From Halopseudomonas phragmitis (GTDB lineage Bacteria > Pseudomonadota > Gammaproteobacteria > Pseudomonadales > Pseudomonadaceae): a stretch of DNA of 64,000 nt. The position numbers and the translations under genes were made by a program. Below the pieces are notes generated by a model. It ran no database searches and was not told the origin of the DNA. It saw only the letters and a program-made list of their open reading frames with translations. The DNA lies in contig NZ_CP020100.1 in NCBI RefSeq assembly GCF_002056295.1, forward strand, positions 380,001 through 444,000, in the 5' to 3' direction. This document shows, piece after piece, positions 1-9,663 of the stretch; positions within the stretch are counted from its first letter, which is position 1, and every line of letters starts with the position of its first letter.

Positions 1-439
<439 letters not shown>

Positions 440-584
440 AAATCAATTTGGGTTTTGAGAAAACCCTAAACTTGGCTCAGCCGTACAAATAAACTCATGA
501 ATTCACAGAGTTACTTGCTTAGGCTGATAATCATGCGATCATCAATCCACTCACAAGCACCCACACGAATTACTTGATTCCAAT

Positions 585-597
585 TTTTTAAAGAGCG
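585..597 (-). promoter_or_regulatory. rrn leader boxA antitermination site
   Basis: On the minus strand the leader reads CGCTCTTTAAAAA, a close match to the boxA core (TGCTCTTTAACAA) that recruits the Nus factors for ribosomal antitermination. It lies about 150 bases upstream of the mature 16S end and downstream of all four promoters, where boxA is expected. Confidence 0.75.
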
Positions 598-632
598 ATT
601 CGGCTTGCGTTTCCGCTTAACCAAGGCCGCGC

Positions 633-660
633 ATTTTACGCTAACCTTCTAATCTGTCAA
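633..660 (-). promoter_or_regulatory. rRNA promoter (proximal of four)
   Basis: Minus strand: TTGACA (655-660), a 16-base spacer, then TAAAAT (633-638), followed at once by a GC-rich discriminator GCGCGGCC. This is a strong sigma70-type promoter with the GC discriminator typical of ppGpp/DksA-controlled stable RNA promoters. Confidence 0.85.
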
Positions 661-753
661 GCATTTTTTTGAGCTTTCGTTGCGAGCAACACCACCTCAA
701 AAACCGCTTGAGCGACCCGGCCAGTCAGTGACTTTGCCGTGCCAGGGAGGCGC

Positions 754-781
754 ATTCTACAGCACTCAAAACCGCTGTCAA
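754..781 (-). promoter_or_regulatory. rRNA promoter (second)
   Basis: Minus strand: TTGACA (776-781), a 16-base spacer and TAGAAT (754-759), followed by the discriminator GCGCCTCC. Spacing and discriminator match the other three promoters in this leader. Confidence 0.85.
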
Positions 782-871
782 CACCTTCCGTCAAACTCGA
801 TTCGAAGCACAAATCCAACCCCGAATCAGCACCCGAAAGAACCAATCACTCCGCCCTTCCGAGGCCGGCGC

Positions 872-899
872 ATTCTACGCCGTTTCGCTGACCTGTCAA
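872..899 (-). promoter_or_regulatory. rRNA promoter (third)
   Basis: Minus strand: TTGACA (894-899), a 16-base spacer and TAGAAT (872-877), followed by the discriminator GCGCCGGC. Confidence 0.85.
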
Positions 900-980
900 C
901 CGGTTATTTCGCCTCGAGAGACCCGTAACCCATTGATCCTAAAGCACTTTAAACAAAGCACCGCGATCAGCGAGAGGCGC

Positions 981-1008
981 ATTATAGGCACTTTCAAAAC
1001 ACCGTCAA
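981..1008 (-). promoter_or_regulatory. rRNA promoter (distal)
   Basis: Minus strand: TTGACG (1003-1008), a 16-base spacer and a perfect TATAAT (981-986), followed by the discriminator GCGCCTCT. It is the farthest upstream of the four, about 540 bases before the 16S start. The whole interval 440-1036 holds only leader and promoters; I see no credible gene in it. Confidence 0.85.
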
Positions 1009-1036
1009 GACTTTTTCCAAAACTTTTACTGCACAA

Positions 1037-1069
1037 ATGCAAAGCCCCGCCAGAGGCGGGGCTTTGCAT
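1037..1069 (-). terminator. Hairpin terminator of pssA
   Basis: A perfect 15-base-pair inverted repeat (arms 1037-1051 and 1055-1069, core AAAGCCCCGCC/GGCGGGGCTTT) with a 3-base loop starts 18 bases after the pssA stop. The arm itself ends in a T run on either strand. It separates pssA from the rRNA promoters that point the same way. Confidence 0.8.
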
Positions 1070-1086
1070 GTAATAGAACTCAGCAC

Positions 1087-1917
1087 TCAGACACTGGCAT
1101 CGGTCTTCTGGCGCTGACGCCAGCGCCACAGCGCCTGCACCGGACCCGAGGCGCTATAGGCAATAAAGATCAGCCAGAGAATCCGTGACGGGTCGGTAGA
1201 GATCACCGCAAACACCAGTACGACCAACAGAATCACGAAGAACGGCACTCGACCACGGAAGTCCAGATCCTTGAAGCTGTAATAACGGATATTGCTGACC
1301 ATCAGCAGACCACCCAAGGCCGTCAGCACCCCGACCAGCAGAGCGATATCGCCGCCATCGACGCCAAAATCACTCAAGGCCCAGACCATACCGGCAACCA
1401 GGCCAGCTGCCGAAGGACTGGCCAGACCAGTAAAGTAACGCTTGTCCTGCGTACCGATATGGGTATTGAACCGCGCCAAACGCAAGGCGGCACCAGCGAC
1501 GTAGATAAAGGCAAAGACCCAGCCGACCTTGCCCAGATCGTGCAGCGCCCAGCTAAAGGCAACCAGAGCCGGGGCGACGCCGAAGGCCACCATATCCGAC
1601 AGAGAGTCATATTCGGCACCAAAGGCACTCTGGGTATTGGTCAGACGCGCTACCCGCCCGTCCAGCCCATCCAGCACCATGGCAACGAACACGGCAATGG
1701 CCGCATGGGCAAAATTCCCATCCATCGCACTAACGATGGCGTAGAACCCGGAGAACAAGGCCGCCGTCGTGAACAGGTTGGGCAGCAGGTAAATTCCCTT
1801 GTGCCGGACCTTTTTGCCATCCGGGCCATGCACTTCCTCGATATGCTCATCGATCGGCAACAGGGGATGGGTGTCATCACTTTCCAGCGGCTGTTCGTGT
1901 TCTTGCTTGTCAGTCAT
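1087..1917 (-). CDS. pssA: CDP-diacylglycerol--serine O-phosphatidyltransferase
   Basis: This integral membrane enzyme makes phosphatidylserine from CDP-diacylglycerol and L-serine, the first committed step to phosphatidylethanolamine. The 276-residue protein carries the CDP-alcohol phosphatidyltransferase signature DG-x2-R-x8-G-x3-D-x3-D at about residues 82-107 (DGLDGRVAR ... GAEYDSLSD), followed by several hydrophobic segments. A charged N-terminal region (about 35 residues) precedes the first membrane segment, as in the longer pseudomonad forms. It lies downstream of ilvC in the same direction but behind a strong hairpin, so it probably has its own transcript. The start ATG at 1917 is preceded by an AAGGTAAG-type ribosome site. 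Confidence 0.93.
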   Translation of the reverse strand: MTDKQEHEQPLESDDTHPLLPIDEHIEEVHGPDGKKVRHKGIYLLPNLFTTAALFSGFYAIVSAMDGNFAHAAIAVFVAMVLDGLDGRVARLTNTQSAFGAEYDSLSDMVAFGVAPALVAFSWALHDLGKVGWVFAFIYVAGAALRLARFNTHIGTQDKRYFTGLASPSAAGLVAGMVWALSDFGVDGGDIALLVGVLTALGGLLMVSNIRYYSFKDLDFRGRVPFFVILLVVLVFAVISTDPSRILWLIFIAYSASGPVQALWRWRQRQKTDASV

Positions 1918-1999
1918 CAGCTTACCTTGTTACGGCTGTCTAGCTGCACAGTTTGGCAACTTGCGGCCAACTTAGCCAGTAGCTTGCCCTCGCGCCCAC

Positions 2000-2027
2000 A
2001 AAAAACGCGGCCGAAGCCGCGTTTTTT
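2000..2027 (-). terminator. Rho-independent terminator of ilvC
   Basis: The inverted repeat AAAAAACGCGGC-CGAA-GCCGCGTTTTTT begins 17 bases after the ilvC stop. It has a tetraloop and T runs on both strands. It is a canonical intrinsic terminator, closing the ilvI-ilvH-ilvC unit. Confidence 0.9.
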
Positions 2028-2044
2028 AACAACCGAAGACAGGC

Positions 2045-3605
<1,561 letters not shown>

Positions 3606-3606
3606 G

Positions 3607-5331
3607 TCAGGTACGCTCCGTCTTGCTCAGCCACATGTCACGCATCGAGCCGTCCTTGATTTGCATCGGATAGACGTGCTCGGAGGTATCTACACAGATA
3701 TCCATGAACACCAACCGGTCGCGCAGAGCAAAGGCCTCTTCCATCGCCGGTTTGAGGTCGGCGAGCGTTTCTACCCGCATACCAACATGCCCGTAGGCTT
3801 CGGCCAGCTTGACGAAGTCCGGCAGCGATTCCATATAGGAGTGCGAATAGCGGCTGTTGTACTGCATGTCCTGCCATTGGCGTACCATGCCCAGCGCCTG
3901 GTTGTTCAGGTTGATGATCTTGACCGGCAGATCGTACTGCAGGCAGGTCGACATCTCCTGAATGTTCATCTGGATACTGCCCTCGCCGGTTACACAGGCG
4001 ACATCAGCCTCGGGGAAGTTCATCTTGACCCCCATGGCCGCCGGGAAACCAAACCCCATGGTGCCCAGACCACCGGAGTTGATCCAGCGATTGGGTTTGT
4101 CGAACCGATAGTACTGAGCAGCGAACATCTGGTGCTGACCAACGTCCGAGGTAACGAAGGCGTCGCCCTTGGTTACTTCCCACAAGGTTTCAATCACGGT
4201 CTGCGGCTTGATGATGGTGCCGTCGCCCTTGTCATAGGGGAACAGGCCGCGACTGCCACGCCATTCTTCGATCTGCTTCCACCAGCTGGCCAGCACGTCC
4301 TTGGCCGGACGCAAAGACTCGTCCTTGACGATGCTCAGCATCTCGCTCAACACGCTGTCGACCGGACCAACGATCGGCACATCGGCACGAATGGTCTTGG
4401 AAATCGAGGCCGGATCGATATCGACATGCACGACCTTGGCATTCGGGCAGAACTTTGCTGCACCGTTGATTACCCGGTCATCGAACCGCGCCCCAATGGC
4501 CACAATCACATCAGCATGATGCATGGCGACGTTGGCGGTGTAGCTGCCGTGCATGCCGAGCATGCCGAGGAACTGGCGATCAGTTCCCGGGTAAGCGCCC
4601 AACCCCATCAGGGTGTTGGTTACCGGCACACCGAGTTCCTTGGCCAGCTCGGTCAACTGTTTGGCCGCACCACCCATGATCACGCCACCACCAGCGTAGA
4701 TGATCGGCCGCTTGGCAGCGGCCACCAGCTCCATGGCCTTGCGGATCTGACCAGTATGCCCACGCAGTGCCGGGTTGTAGGAACGCAGCTTGACCTTCTT
4801 CGGATAGCTGTATTCGAACTTGTCGGCCGGATTGGTCATGTCCTTGGGAATATCCACAACGACTGGCCCCGGACGCCCGGTCTGAGCCAGGTAGAAGGCC
4901 TTCTTGATAACCTCGGGAATCTCACGCGGATCCTTGATGATGAAGCTGTGCTTCACGATCGGTCGCGAAATACCGACCATGTCGGTTTCCTGGAACGCAT
5001 CGGTCCCCACCAGGTTGCTCGGCACCTGGCCGGAAATGACCACCATCGGGATCGAGTCCATATAGGCGGTCGCAATCCCGGTCACGGTATTGGTCGCACC
5101 CGGACCAGACGTCACCAGCACCACGCCCGGCTTGCCGGTGGCGCGCGCGTAGCCGTCGGCCATATGCGCGGCCGCCTGCTCGTGACGCACCAGAATGTGG
5201 GTCACATCGTCCTGGCGAAAAATCGCATCGTAGATATGCAGCAGGGCACCACCCGGATACCCATAGATATATTTAACACCCTCGTCACGCAAAGAGCGGA
5301 CGACCATCTCAGCGCCGGATAAAAGCTCCAC
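3607..5331 (-). CDS. ilvI: Acetolactate synthase large (catalytic) subunit
   Basis: Thiamine-diphosphate enzyme that condenses pyruvate with pyruvate or 2-oxobutyrate, the first shared step of branched-chain amino acid synthesis. From the GTG at 5331 the protein has 574 residues, the usual length. It shows the N-terminal TPP-binding domain ([12 protein letters not shown], then [15 protein letters not shown] with the catalytic Glu), the central FAD-binding domain and the C-terminal TPP domain with GEGSIQMN-x-QE and NN. I chose GTG 5331 because AGGTGA lies 6-7 bases upstream and the protein then begins [11 protein letters not shown] like its relatives. An in-frame ATG at 5409 would add 26 unlikely residues. 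Confidence 0.96.
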   Translation of the reverse strand: MELLSGAEMVVRSLRDEGVKYIYGYPGGALLHIYDAIFRQDDVTHILVRHEQAAAHMADGYARATGKPGVVLVTSGPGATNTVTGIATAYMDSIPMVVISGQVPSNLVGTDAFQETDMVGISRPIVKHSFIIKDPREIPEVIKKAFYLAQTGRPGPVVVDIPKDMTNPADKFEYSYPKKVKLRSYNPALRGHTGQIRKAMELVAAAKRPIIYAGGGVIMGGAAKQLTELAKELGVPVTNTLMGLGAYPGTDRQFLGMLGMHGSYTANVAMHHADVIVAIGARFDDRVINGAAKFCPNAKVVHVDIDPASISKTIRADVPIVGPVDSVLSEMLSIVKDESLRPAKDVLASWWKQIEEWRGSRGLFPYDKGDGTIIKPQTVIETLWEVTKGDAFVTSDVGQHQMFAAQYYRFDKPNRWINSGGLGTMGFGFPAAMGVKMNFPEADVACVTGEGSIQMNIQEMSTCLQYDLPVKIINLNNQALGMVRQWQDMQYNSRYSHSYMESLPDFVKLAEAYGHVGMRVETLADLKPAMEEAFALRDRLVFMDICVDTSEHVYPMQIKDGSMRDMWLSKTERT

Positions 5332-5744
5332 TTTTGATTCACCTCTAGCTTGCCGTCCGCCAAGGGCGGGCAGCCGGATCCTGTTTACTGCTCGGCAGCG
5401 CAGTGACAACGGTAGTTGCCATGCATCAGCTTGACTACGTGCATTGGAGGCGGCATGCCATTGGGGTGCCGGTACCGCCTCACCCAGCGCGAGGTAGCGC
5501 GTGCGGGTGCCAGGCCAGGAGCTAGCGGGTCTCGCCTCCTGGATTGAGCAACAAAGCGCACCACATTAGTGCTTGTGGGCCCAGAACATGGCGCGCTTTT
5601 GAGAACCCCGAATTGTTTACACTCGCGGACGACAAGTCAAGTCAAGTGAGACAAAAGCACGAGGATCGGCACACTAACCGAGCCTTGCGCTGTGCACCGC
5701 AAACGGATTGGCTATAGTAGGGCCTTTGAACGCACAATTGAGGG
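5332..5744 (-). other. Structured leader and promoter region upstream of ilvI
   Basis: About 370 bases separate ilvI from the divergent DUF4124 gene. On the ilvI side the interval holds several inverted repeats: GAGGCGG/CCGCCTC (5447-5453 with 5475-5481), CCAGGAG/CTCCTGG (5515-5521 with 5536-5542), and a GC-rich stem at about 5350-5372. A TTGACTTGACTT stretch (5635-5646, minus strand) followed by TAAACA is a weak promoter candidate and would give a leader of roughly 280 bases. I see no leader peptide rich in Ile, Val or Leu codons, so classical attenuation is not supported. Confidence 0.35.
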
Positions 5745-5756
5745 ATGGATACCGGC

Positions 5757-6188
5757 ATGCGCAAATCGCTCTTCGCCATTGCCCTGAGCCTGCTCTGCAG
5801 CAGCGCCATGGCAACCCAAATGTATCGCTGGACCGACGACCGGGGACAGGTGCAGTTTGGCCAGCAACCGCCAGCCGACCGCGCCTATCAGCGGATCGAC
5901 ATCAAGTCCCCGCCGCCCCCGGGTGGCGAGCTGCGAACGCCAGCGCCCCCCGTCGCCACCGACCCGGAACTGGAACGCCAGCACAACGAGGACCAGCAGG
6001 CCGCACGCGCTCGCCAGGCTCAACGCGAACGCGAATGCGCCGAACTCAGAGACAACCTGCAGACCTTGCTGGATAACCCGCGACTGCGCCGCACCGACGC
6101 ATCGGGAGAACTGGTCAGAGTGACCGAGGAAGAGCGTCAGGCCGCTATCGAGCGGACTCGGAGCGACCTGCGCGAATACTGCAACTGA
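5757..6188 (+). CDS. DUF4124 domain-containing exported protein
   Basis: This 143-residue protein has a typical Sec signal peptide (MRKSLFAIALSLLCSSAMA, cleavage after AMA) directly followed by the DUF4124 core: a YRWTDDRGQVQFG-type segment in which a Trp, an Asp-rich turn and a Gly-Gln are conserved. Behind it come a Pro-rich linker (SPPPPGG) and a Glu/Arg-rich helical tail. The family is common in gammaproteobacterial envelopes; its biochemical role is unknown. Start ATG 5757 is preferred because it gives a clean signal peptide. ATG 5745, four codons earlier, is possible but sits directly against the GAGGG ribosome site. Confidence 0.8.
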   Translation: MRKSLFAIALSLLCSSAMATQMYRWTDDRGQVQFGQQPPADRAYQRIDIKSPPPPGGELRTPAPPVATDPELERQHNEDQQAARARQAQRERECAELRDNLQTLLDNPRLRRTDASGELVRVTEEERQAAIERTRSDLREYCN

Positions 6189-6196
6189 AACAGAGC

Positions 6197-6532
6197 TCAG
6201 TCTGCCAGGCGGGTCGCCAGCCGGTCGATCCGCGCCAACACCGTCAGCAGCGCCTGCTGACGGCCAGCCAGGTGAATGAAAGCCTCTTCACCCATGGGGG
6301 TGACATTGCAGCCTGGCGGCAGCCCCGCCCGCTGCTCCGCGATTACCCGCATGCGCGGAATGAACACCCACTGCAACCACTCTTCGAAAGCCAGGGTATC
6401 GACAAAGAACGGCGCTCGACTGTTCATCCGCTGCGGCTGCGGAGCTTGCTCTGACCACAGCGCCAATTCCCGCATGAGCCGCTCCAACTCAGCCAGAGAC
6501 TCGCTCAGCGCCTGCCAGTCGGCCTGACTCAC
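6197..6532 (-). CDS. yqcC: YqcC family protein (DUF446)
   Basis: A 111-residue soluble, mostly helical protein. Recognisable YqcC features are the N-terminal helix (SLAELERLMRELALW), the central PFFVDTLAFEEWLQWVFIPRM block and an acidic C-terminal helix. In other gammaproteobacteria yqcC sits beside the tRNA pseudouridine synthase truC and its role is unclear. Here its ATG overlaps the stop of the upstream TPR lipoprotein gene by four bases (ATGA), so the two are co-translated. Confidence 0.85.
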   Translation of the reverse strand: MSQADWQALSESLAELERLMRELALWSEQAPQPQRMNSRAPFFVDTLAFEEWLQWVFIPRMRVIAEQRAGLPPGCNVTPMGEEAFIHLAGRQQALLTVLARIDRLATRLAD

Positions 6533-7182
6533 AGCGTTACTCGGGCTCGCTGACGGGCCTCGGCCGCGCCTGCCGCATCACCCTGACGTTCACGCGCCTC
6601 GGCAACCAGCTCCCACAGCCCGGCCTGCAGCGTGGGACGACCGCCCGCATAGGACAGCCCGCGCCGAGCCAACTGCTCGGCCTGGGCGGCATCTCCCTGG
6701 GCCAGCCGGACCTGAGCCAAACGGTACAGCACTTGCGGCTCACGAGGCGCGATGCGCATAGCTCGTTCCAGGCTGGCGGAAGCACCATTGAGATCACCTC
6801 CACTTTCCTGCTGCCGAGCCGTTGTCAGCAACGCCAGCACCGGACCATCAAGCTGCTCGTCCTGCTGCAACCCACCTGGGGCCGGCTGCTGAGTACCGGT
6901 ACCGGGCACACTGCCCGACCCGGTCTGCAACGGCGGCTGCACATCCAGTGGGTAGGACTCCACCGCCCGTGAGCCACCCGCATCATCGGGCACCATCACC
7001 ACCACACCGCTGTCACGCGGGGTCGATGGCTGAACCTGGGGTTGGCGCCCCACACCGGAATGCCGGTCTTCACTGGAAACCTGACGGCCCGAGTCCACAA
7101 CCGGGATAGACCCACCGGAGCCGGCACAACCAGCCACCAGCAGGGCACACCCCATGATTAGCCACGTTCGTTTCATACCCAT
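6529..7182 (-). CDS. TPR-repeat lipoprotein next to PBP1B
   Basis: A 217-residue protein with a lipoprotein signal peptide (lipobox LVAGC, Cys about residue 19), a long low-complexity Ser/Gly/Pro/Gln linker (about residues 25-110) and two or three tetratricopeptide repeats (about 115-215: LLTTARQQESGG, ASLERAMRIAPREPQVLYRLA, QAEQLARRGLSYAG). This layout suggests an outer-membrane-anchored partner with a flexible arm. The gene follows mrcB by about 30 bases in the same direction. By analogy with the E. coli lipoprotein activator LpoB it could be a PBP1B accessory factor, but it has no LpoB-like domain; this is inference only. GGAGGAG precedes the start at 7182. Confidence 0.8.
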   Translation of the reverse strand: MGMKRTWLIMGCALLVAGCAGSGGSIPVVDSGRQVSSEDRHSGVGRQPQVQPSTPRDSGVVVMVPDDAGGSRAVESYPLDVQPPLQTGSGSVPGTGTQQPAPGGLQQDEQLDGPVLALLTTARQQESGGDLNGASASLERAMRIAPREPQVLYRLAQVRLAQGDAAQAEQLARRGLSYAGGRPTLQAGLWELVAEARERQGDAAGAAEARQRARVTL

Positions 7183-7212
7183 GTCAGTCTCCTCCAGATG
7201 CGACCGGCAAGC

Positions 7213-9540
7213 CTACCGCAACCAGCCACGAATCACATCCAGCACTTTATTTCCACCATCCTTGACCACCTCGACATCCAGCAGCGGTCGGCAGCCGGGT
7301 CCCGGTAGCGGCTGATAGCCAGCCCGGAATGGAACCTGAACCGTATCCGGACAGCTCGGATCACTGCCCTGCCCGGTTTCACGATCAATCCACGCCATCA
7401 CCACACCTTCCGGCGGCTGGCTAGACAGGCTGCGCGGATGTGCTTCACGCATGAAGGCACTCCACACCTGCAAGGCTCCGGTAGCCCCGGTCAGACGGGT
7501 ACGACCGTTGTCGTCACGACCAATCCAGGCGACCGCCACCAGATCATCGGAGAAGCCGGCAAACCAGCTATCGCGCAGATCATTGGTGGTCCCGGTCTTG
7601 CCCGCCAGCCGAATACTGGCCGGAACCTGATTATACGCCGATCGGCCAGTGCCTTCAGTCATTACCCGAGTCATAGCCTCCTGCATCAGGTAGATAGTGG
7701 CTGAGTCGAAACGCTGTTCCACCTCGAACGGGTAACGATGCAGTGGATCACCCTCCGCGGTCAGAACGTTGCGGATACCCCGCAACGGGGTGTTGAAGCC
7801 ACCGTTGGCGATGGTCTGATACATGTCAGCCACCTGCACCGGAGTCATCGCCCCCGAGCCCAGCAGCATCGACGGATACGCTGGCCAGCGGTGCGGCACG
7901 CCCATCCGCTCAACCGTCTTGAGTACCTGCGGCACCCCCAGATCCACACCCAGGCGGACAGCAGCCTGGTTATAGGAACGGCTCAAGGCATGATGCAGGG
8001 TTACCCAGCCATGACTCTGGCGATCATAGTTCTGCGGGCTCCAGGTCTTGCCTGGCTCGGCATCGAGAGTGATCGGCGAATCATCAATCAACGTCACCAG
8101 TGAATATTTCTGCGGCTGCTCCAGCGCGGTCAGATAGATTGCCGGTTTGATCAAGGAGCCAACCGGGCGCGACGCATCCAGAGCCCGGTTAAACCCTGAA
8201 AACCGCGGATTACGCCCGCCAACCAGGGCCAGCACCTCACCGGTCTGGGCTCCGGTCACGACCATCGAGCCTTCCAGTTCGATCTCACCGTCGGCCGGCC
8301 CTAGTCGCTTGAGCGTGGTTTCCACCGCCTTTTCGGCCTTGTTCTGCAACAACGGATCGAAGCTGGTGAAGATCCGCAAACCTTCGCTGGTCAAATCCTC
8401 GTCGCGGTAATCTTCGCGCAACTGGCGTCTGACCAGGTCCATGAAGGCCGGGTAGCTGGAGTCAGCCAGGCTGCCGCGGGTGGATGTGTCCAGAGGCTTG
8501 GCCCGGGCCTGCTCGGCCAGCTCCGGCGTAATCATGTTCTGCTCGGCCAGCATCTGGATGACCAGGTCGCGCCGGGCTTTGGCCCGCTCCGGCCGGCGGC
8601 GCGGGTTGTACAGCGAGGGCCCTTTGACCATCCCCACCAGCAGCGCCACCTGGTGCAACTCCAGTTCGTGCAACGGCTGGGCGAAATAGTACTGACTGGC
8701 CAGACCGAAGCCATGCACCGCGCGCCGGCCATCCTGACCGAGGAACACCTCATTGAGGTAGGCCTCGAGGATCTCCTCCTTGGGATAGTGCCGCTCCAGC
8801 AGCACCGCCATGATCGCTTCGGTCCCCTTGCGGACCAGGCTGCGATCACTGGTCAGGAAGAAGTTCTTGACCAACTGCTGGGTCAGGGTGCTGCCGCCCT
8901 GTACTACGCTACCGGCCGTCAGGTTGACGTACATCGCCCGGGCAATGCCTTTGGGTGACACGCCGAAGTGCTGGAAAAAGTCCCGATCTTCGACCGCAAT
9001 CAGCGCTTCGATCAGATAGGGCGGTGCCTGGTCCAGGCGAATCAGAATCCGGTCCTCGTTGTGGGCCGGATAGATGCCACCGATCATCAGCGGCTCCAGA
9101 CGAGCCATGACCACATCATTGCCACCCGACAGACTGGTCACCTGATTGCCAGAGAAACCCACACTCAGACGCTGGGCAGGCTCAATGCCTTCAAAGAACT
9201 GAAACCCCCGGGTATAGACATCCACCCGACTGCCCGATACCGCCATCTGCCCCGGCTGGCGCGCCGCACTGACGGTGCGGTAGCCCAGCGCGCCCAGCTC
9301 AGTCACGAAGTCATCGCGACTGAGCTGTTGCCCGGCATACAGTTCCAATGGCCGGGCAAACACCTGGGCAGGCACGGCCCAGCGCTTGCCGGAGAACTTC
9401 TCCTGAACCACTGCATCCAGATAAATGACCAGTCCGGCGAACAGCACCAGCCCCACCAGACCCAGTTTTATGGTCCAGCCCAGAATGCGGCGTCCCAGCC
9501 CCGGCTTGCCCTTCGACTTCGCTTTGCGCTTTTTAGCCAT
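7213..9540 (-). CDS. mrcB: Penicillin-binding protein 1B (bifunctional transglycosylase/transpeptidase)
   Basis: Bifunctional peptidoglycan synthase anchored in the inner membrane. The 775-residue protein has a Lys/Arg-rich cytoplasmic tail, one transmembrane segment (about 20-42) and a UB2H-like domain. The GT51 glycosyltransferase follows (VEDRDFFQHFG near 185 with the catalytic Glu, then GGSTLTQQLVKN). The transpeptidase has SxxK in GSLIKP near 460, SxN in SYNQAA and KTGTTND. Start ATG 9540 is preferred because AAGGGG lies just upstream. The in-frame GTG at 9564 has no ribosome site. Confidence 0.95.
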   Translation of the reverse strand: MAKKRKAKSKGKPGLGRRILGWTIKLGLVGLVLFAGLVIYLDAVVQEKFSGKRWAVPAQVFARPLELYAGQQLSRDDFVTELGALGYRTVSAARQPGQMAVSGSRVDVYTRGFQFFEGIEPAQRLSVGFSGNQVTSLSGGNDVVMARLEPLMIGGIYPAHNEDRILIRLDQAPPYLIEALIAVEDRDFFQHFGVSPKGIARAMYVNLTAGSVVQGGSTLTQQLVKNFFLTSDRSLVRKGTEAIMAVLLERHYPKEEILEAYLNEVFLGQDGRRAVHGFGLASQYYFAQPLHELELHQVALLVGMVKGPSLYNPRRRPERAKARRDLVIQMLAEQNMITPELAEQARAKPLDTSTRGSLADSSYPAFMDLVRRQLREDYRDEDLTSEGLRIFTSFDPLLQNKAEKAVETTLKRLGPADGEIELEGSMVVTGAQTGEVLALVGGRNPRFSGFNRALDASRPVGSLIKPAIYLTALEQPQKYSLVTLIDDSPITLDAEPGKTWSPQNYDRQSHGWVTLHHALSRSYNQAAVRLGVDLGVPQVLKTVERMGVPHRWPAYPSMLLGSGAMTPVQVADMYQTIANGGFNTPLRGIRNVLTAEGDPLHRYPFEVEQRFDSATIYLMQEAMTRVMTEGTGRSAYNQVPASIRLAGKTGTTNDLRDSWFAGFSDDLVAVAWIGRDDNGRTRLTGATGALQVWSAFMREAHPRSLSSQPPEGVVMAWIDRETGQGSDPSCPDTVQVPFRAGYQPLPGPGCRPLLDVEVVKDGGNKVLDVIRGWLR

Positions 9541-9663
9541 AATCCCCTTGAATAACCCCGTCACTGACTACCACTACGTGCCCGCTGGCACGGCAACCAA
9601 GGTTGGCCTTGGCCCGGCCAACCCGCATAATGCCCGTATCATTCGCCCACGCAAGGATCCATC

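Noticed and set aside
5385-5426. 13-residue frame in the ilvI leader (starts MHGNYRCHC)
   Set aside because: It has no good ribosome site and no Ile/Val/Leu codons, so it does not behave like an attenuation peptide.
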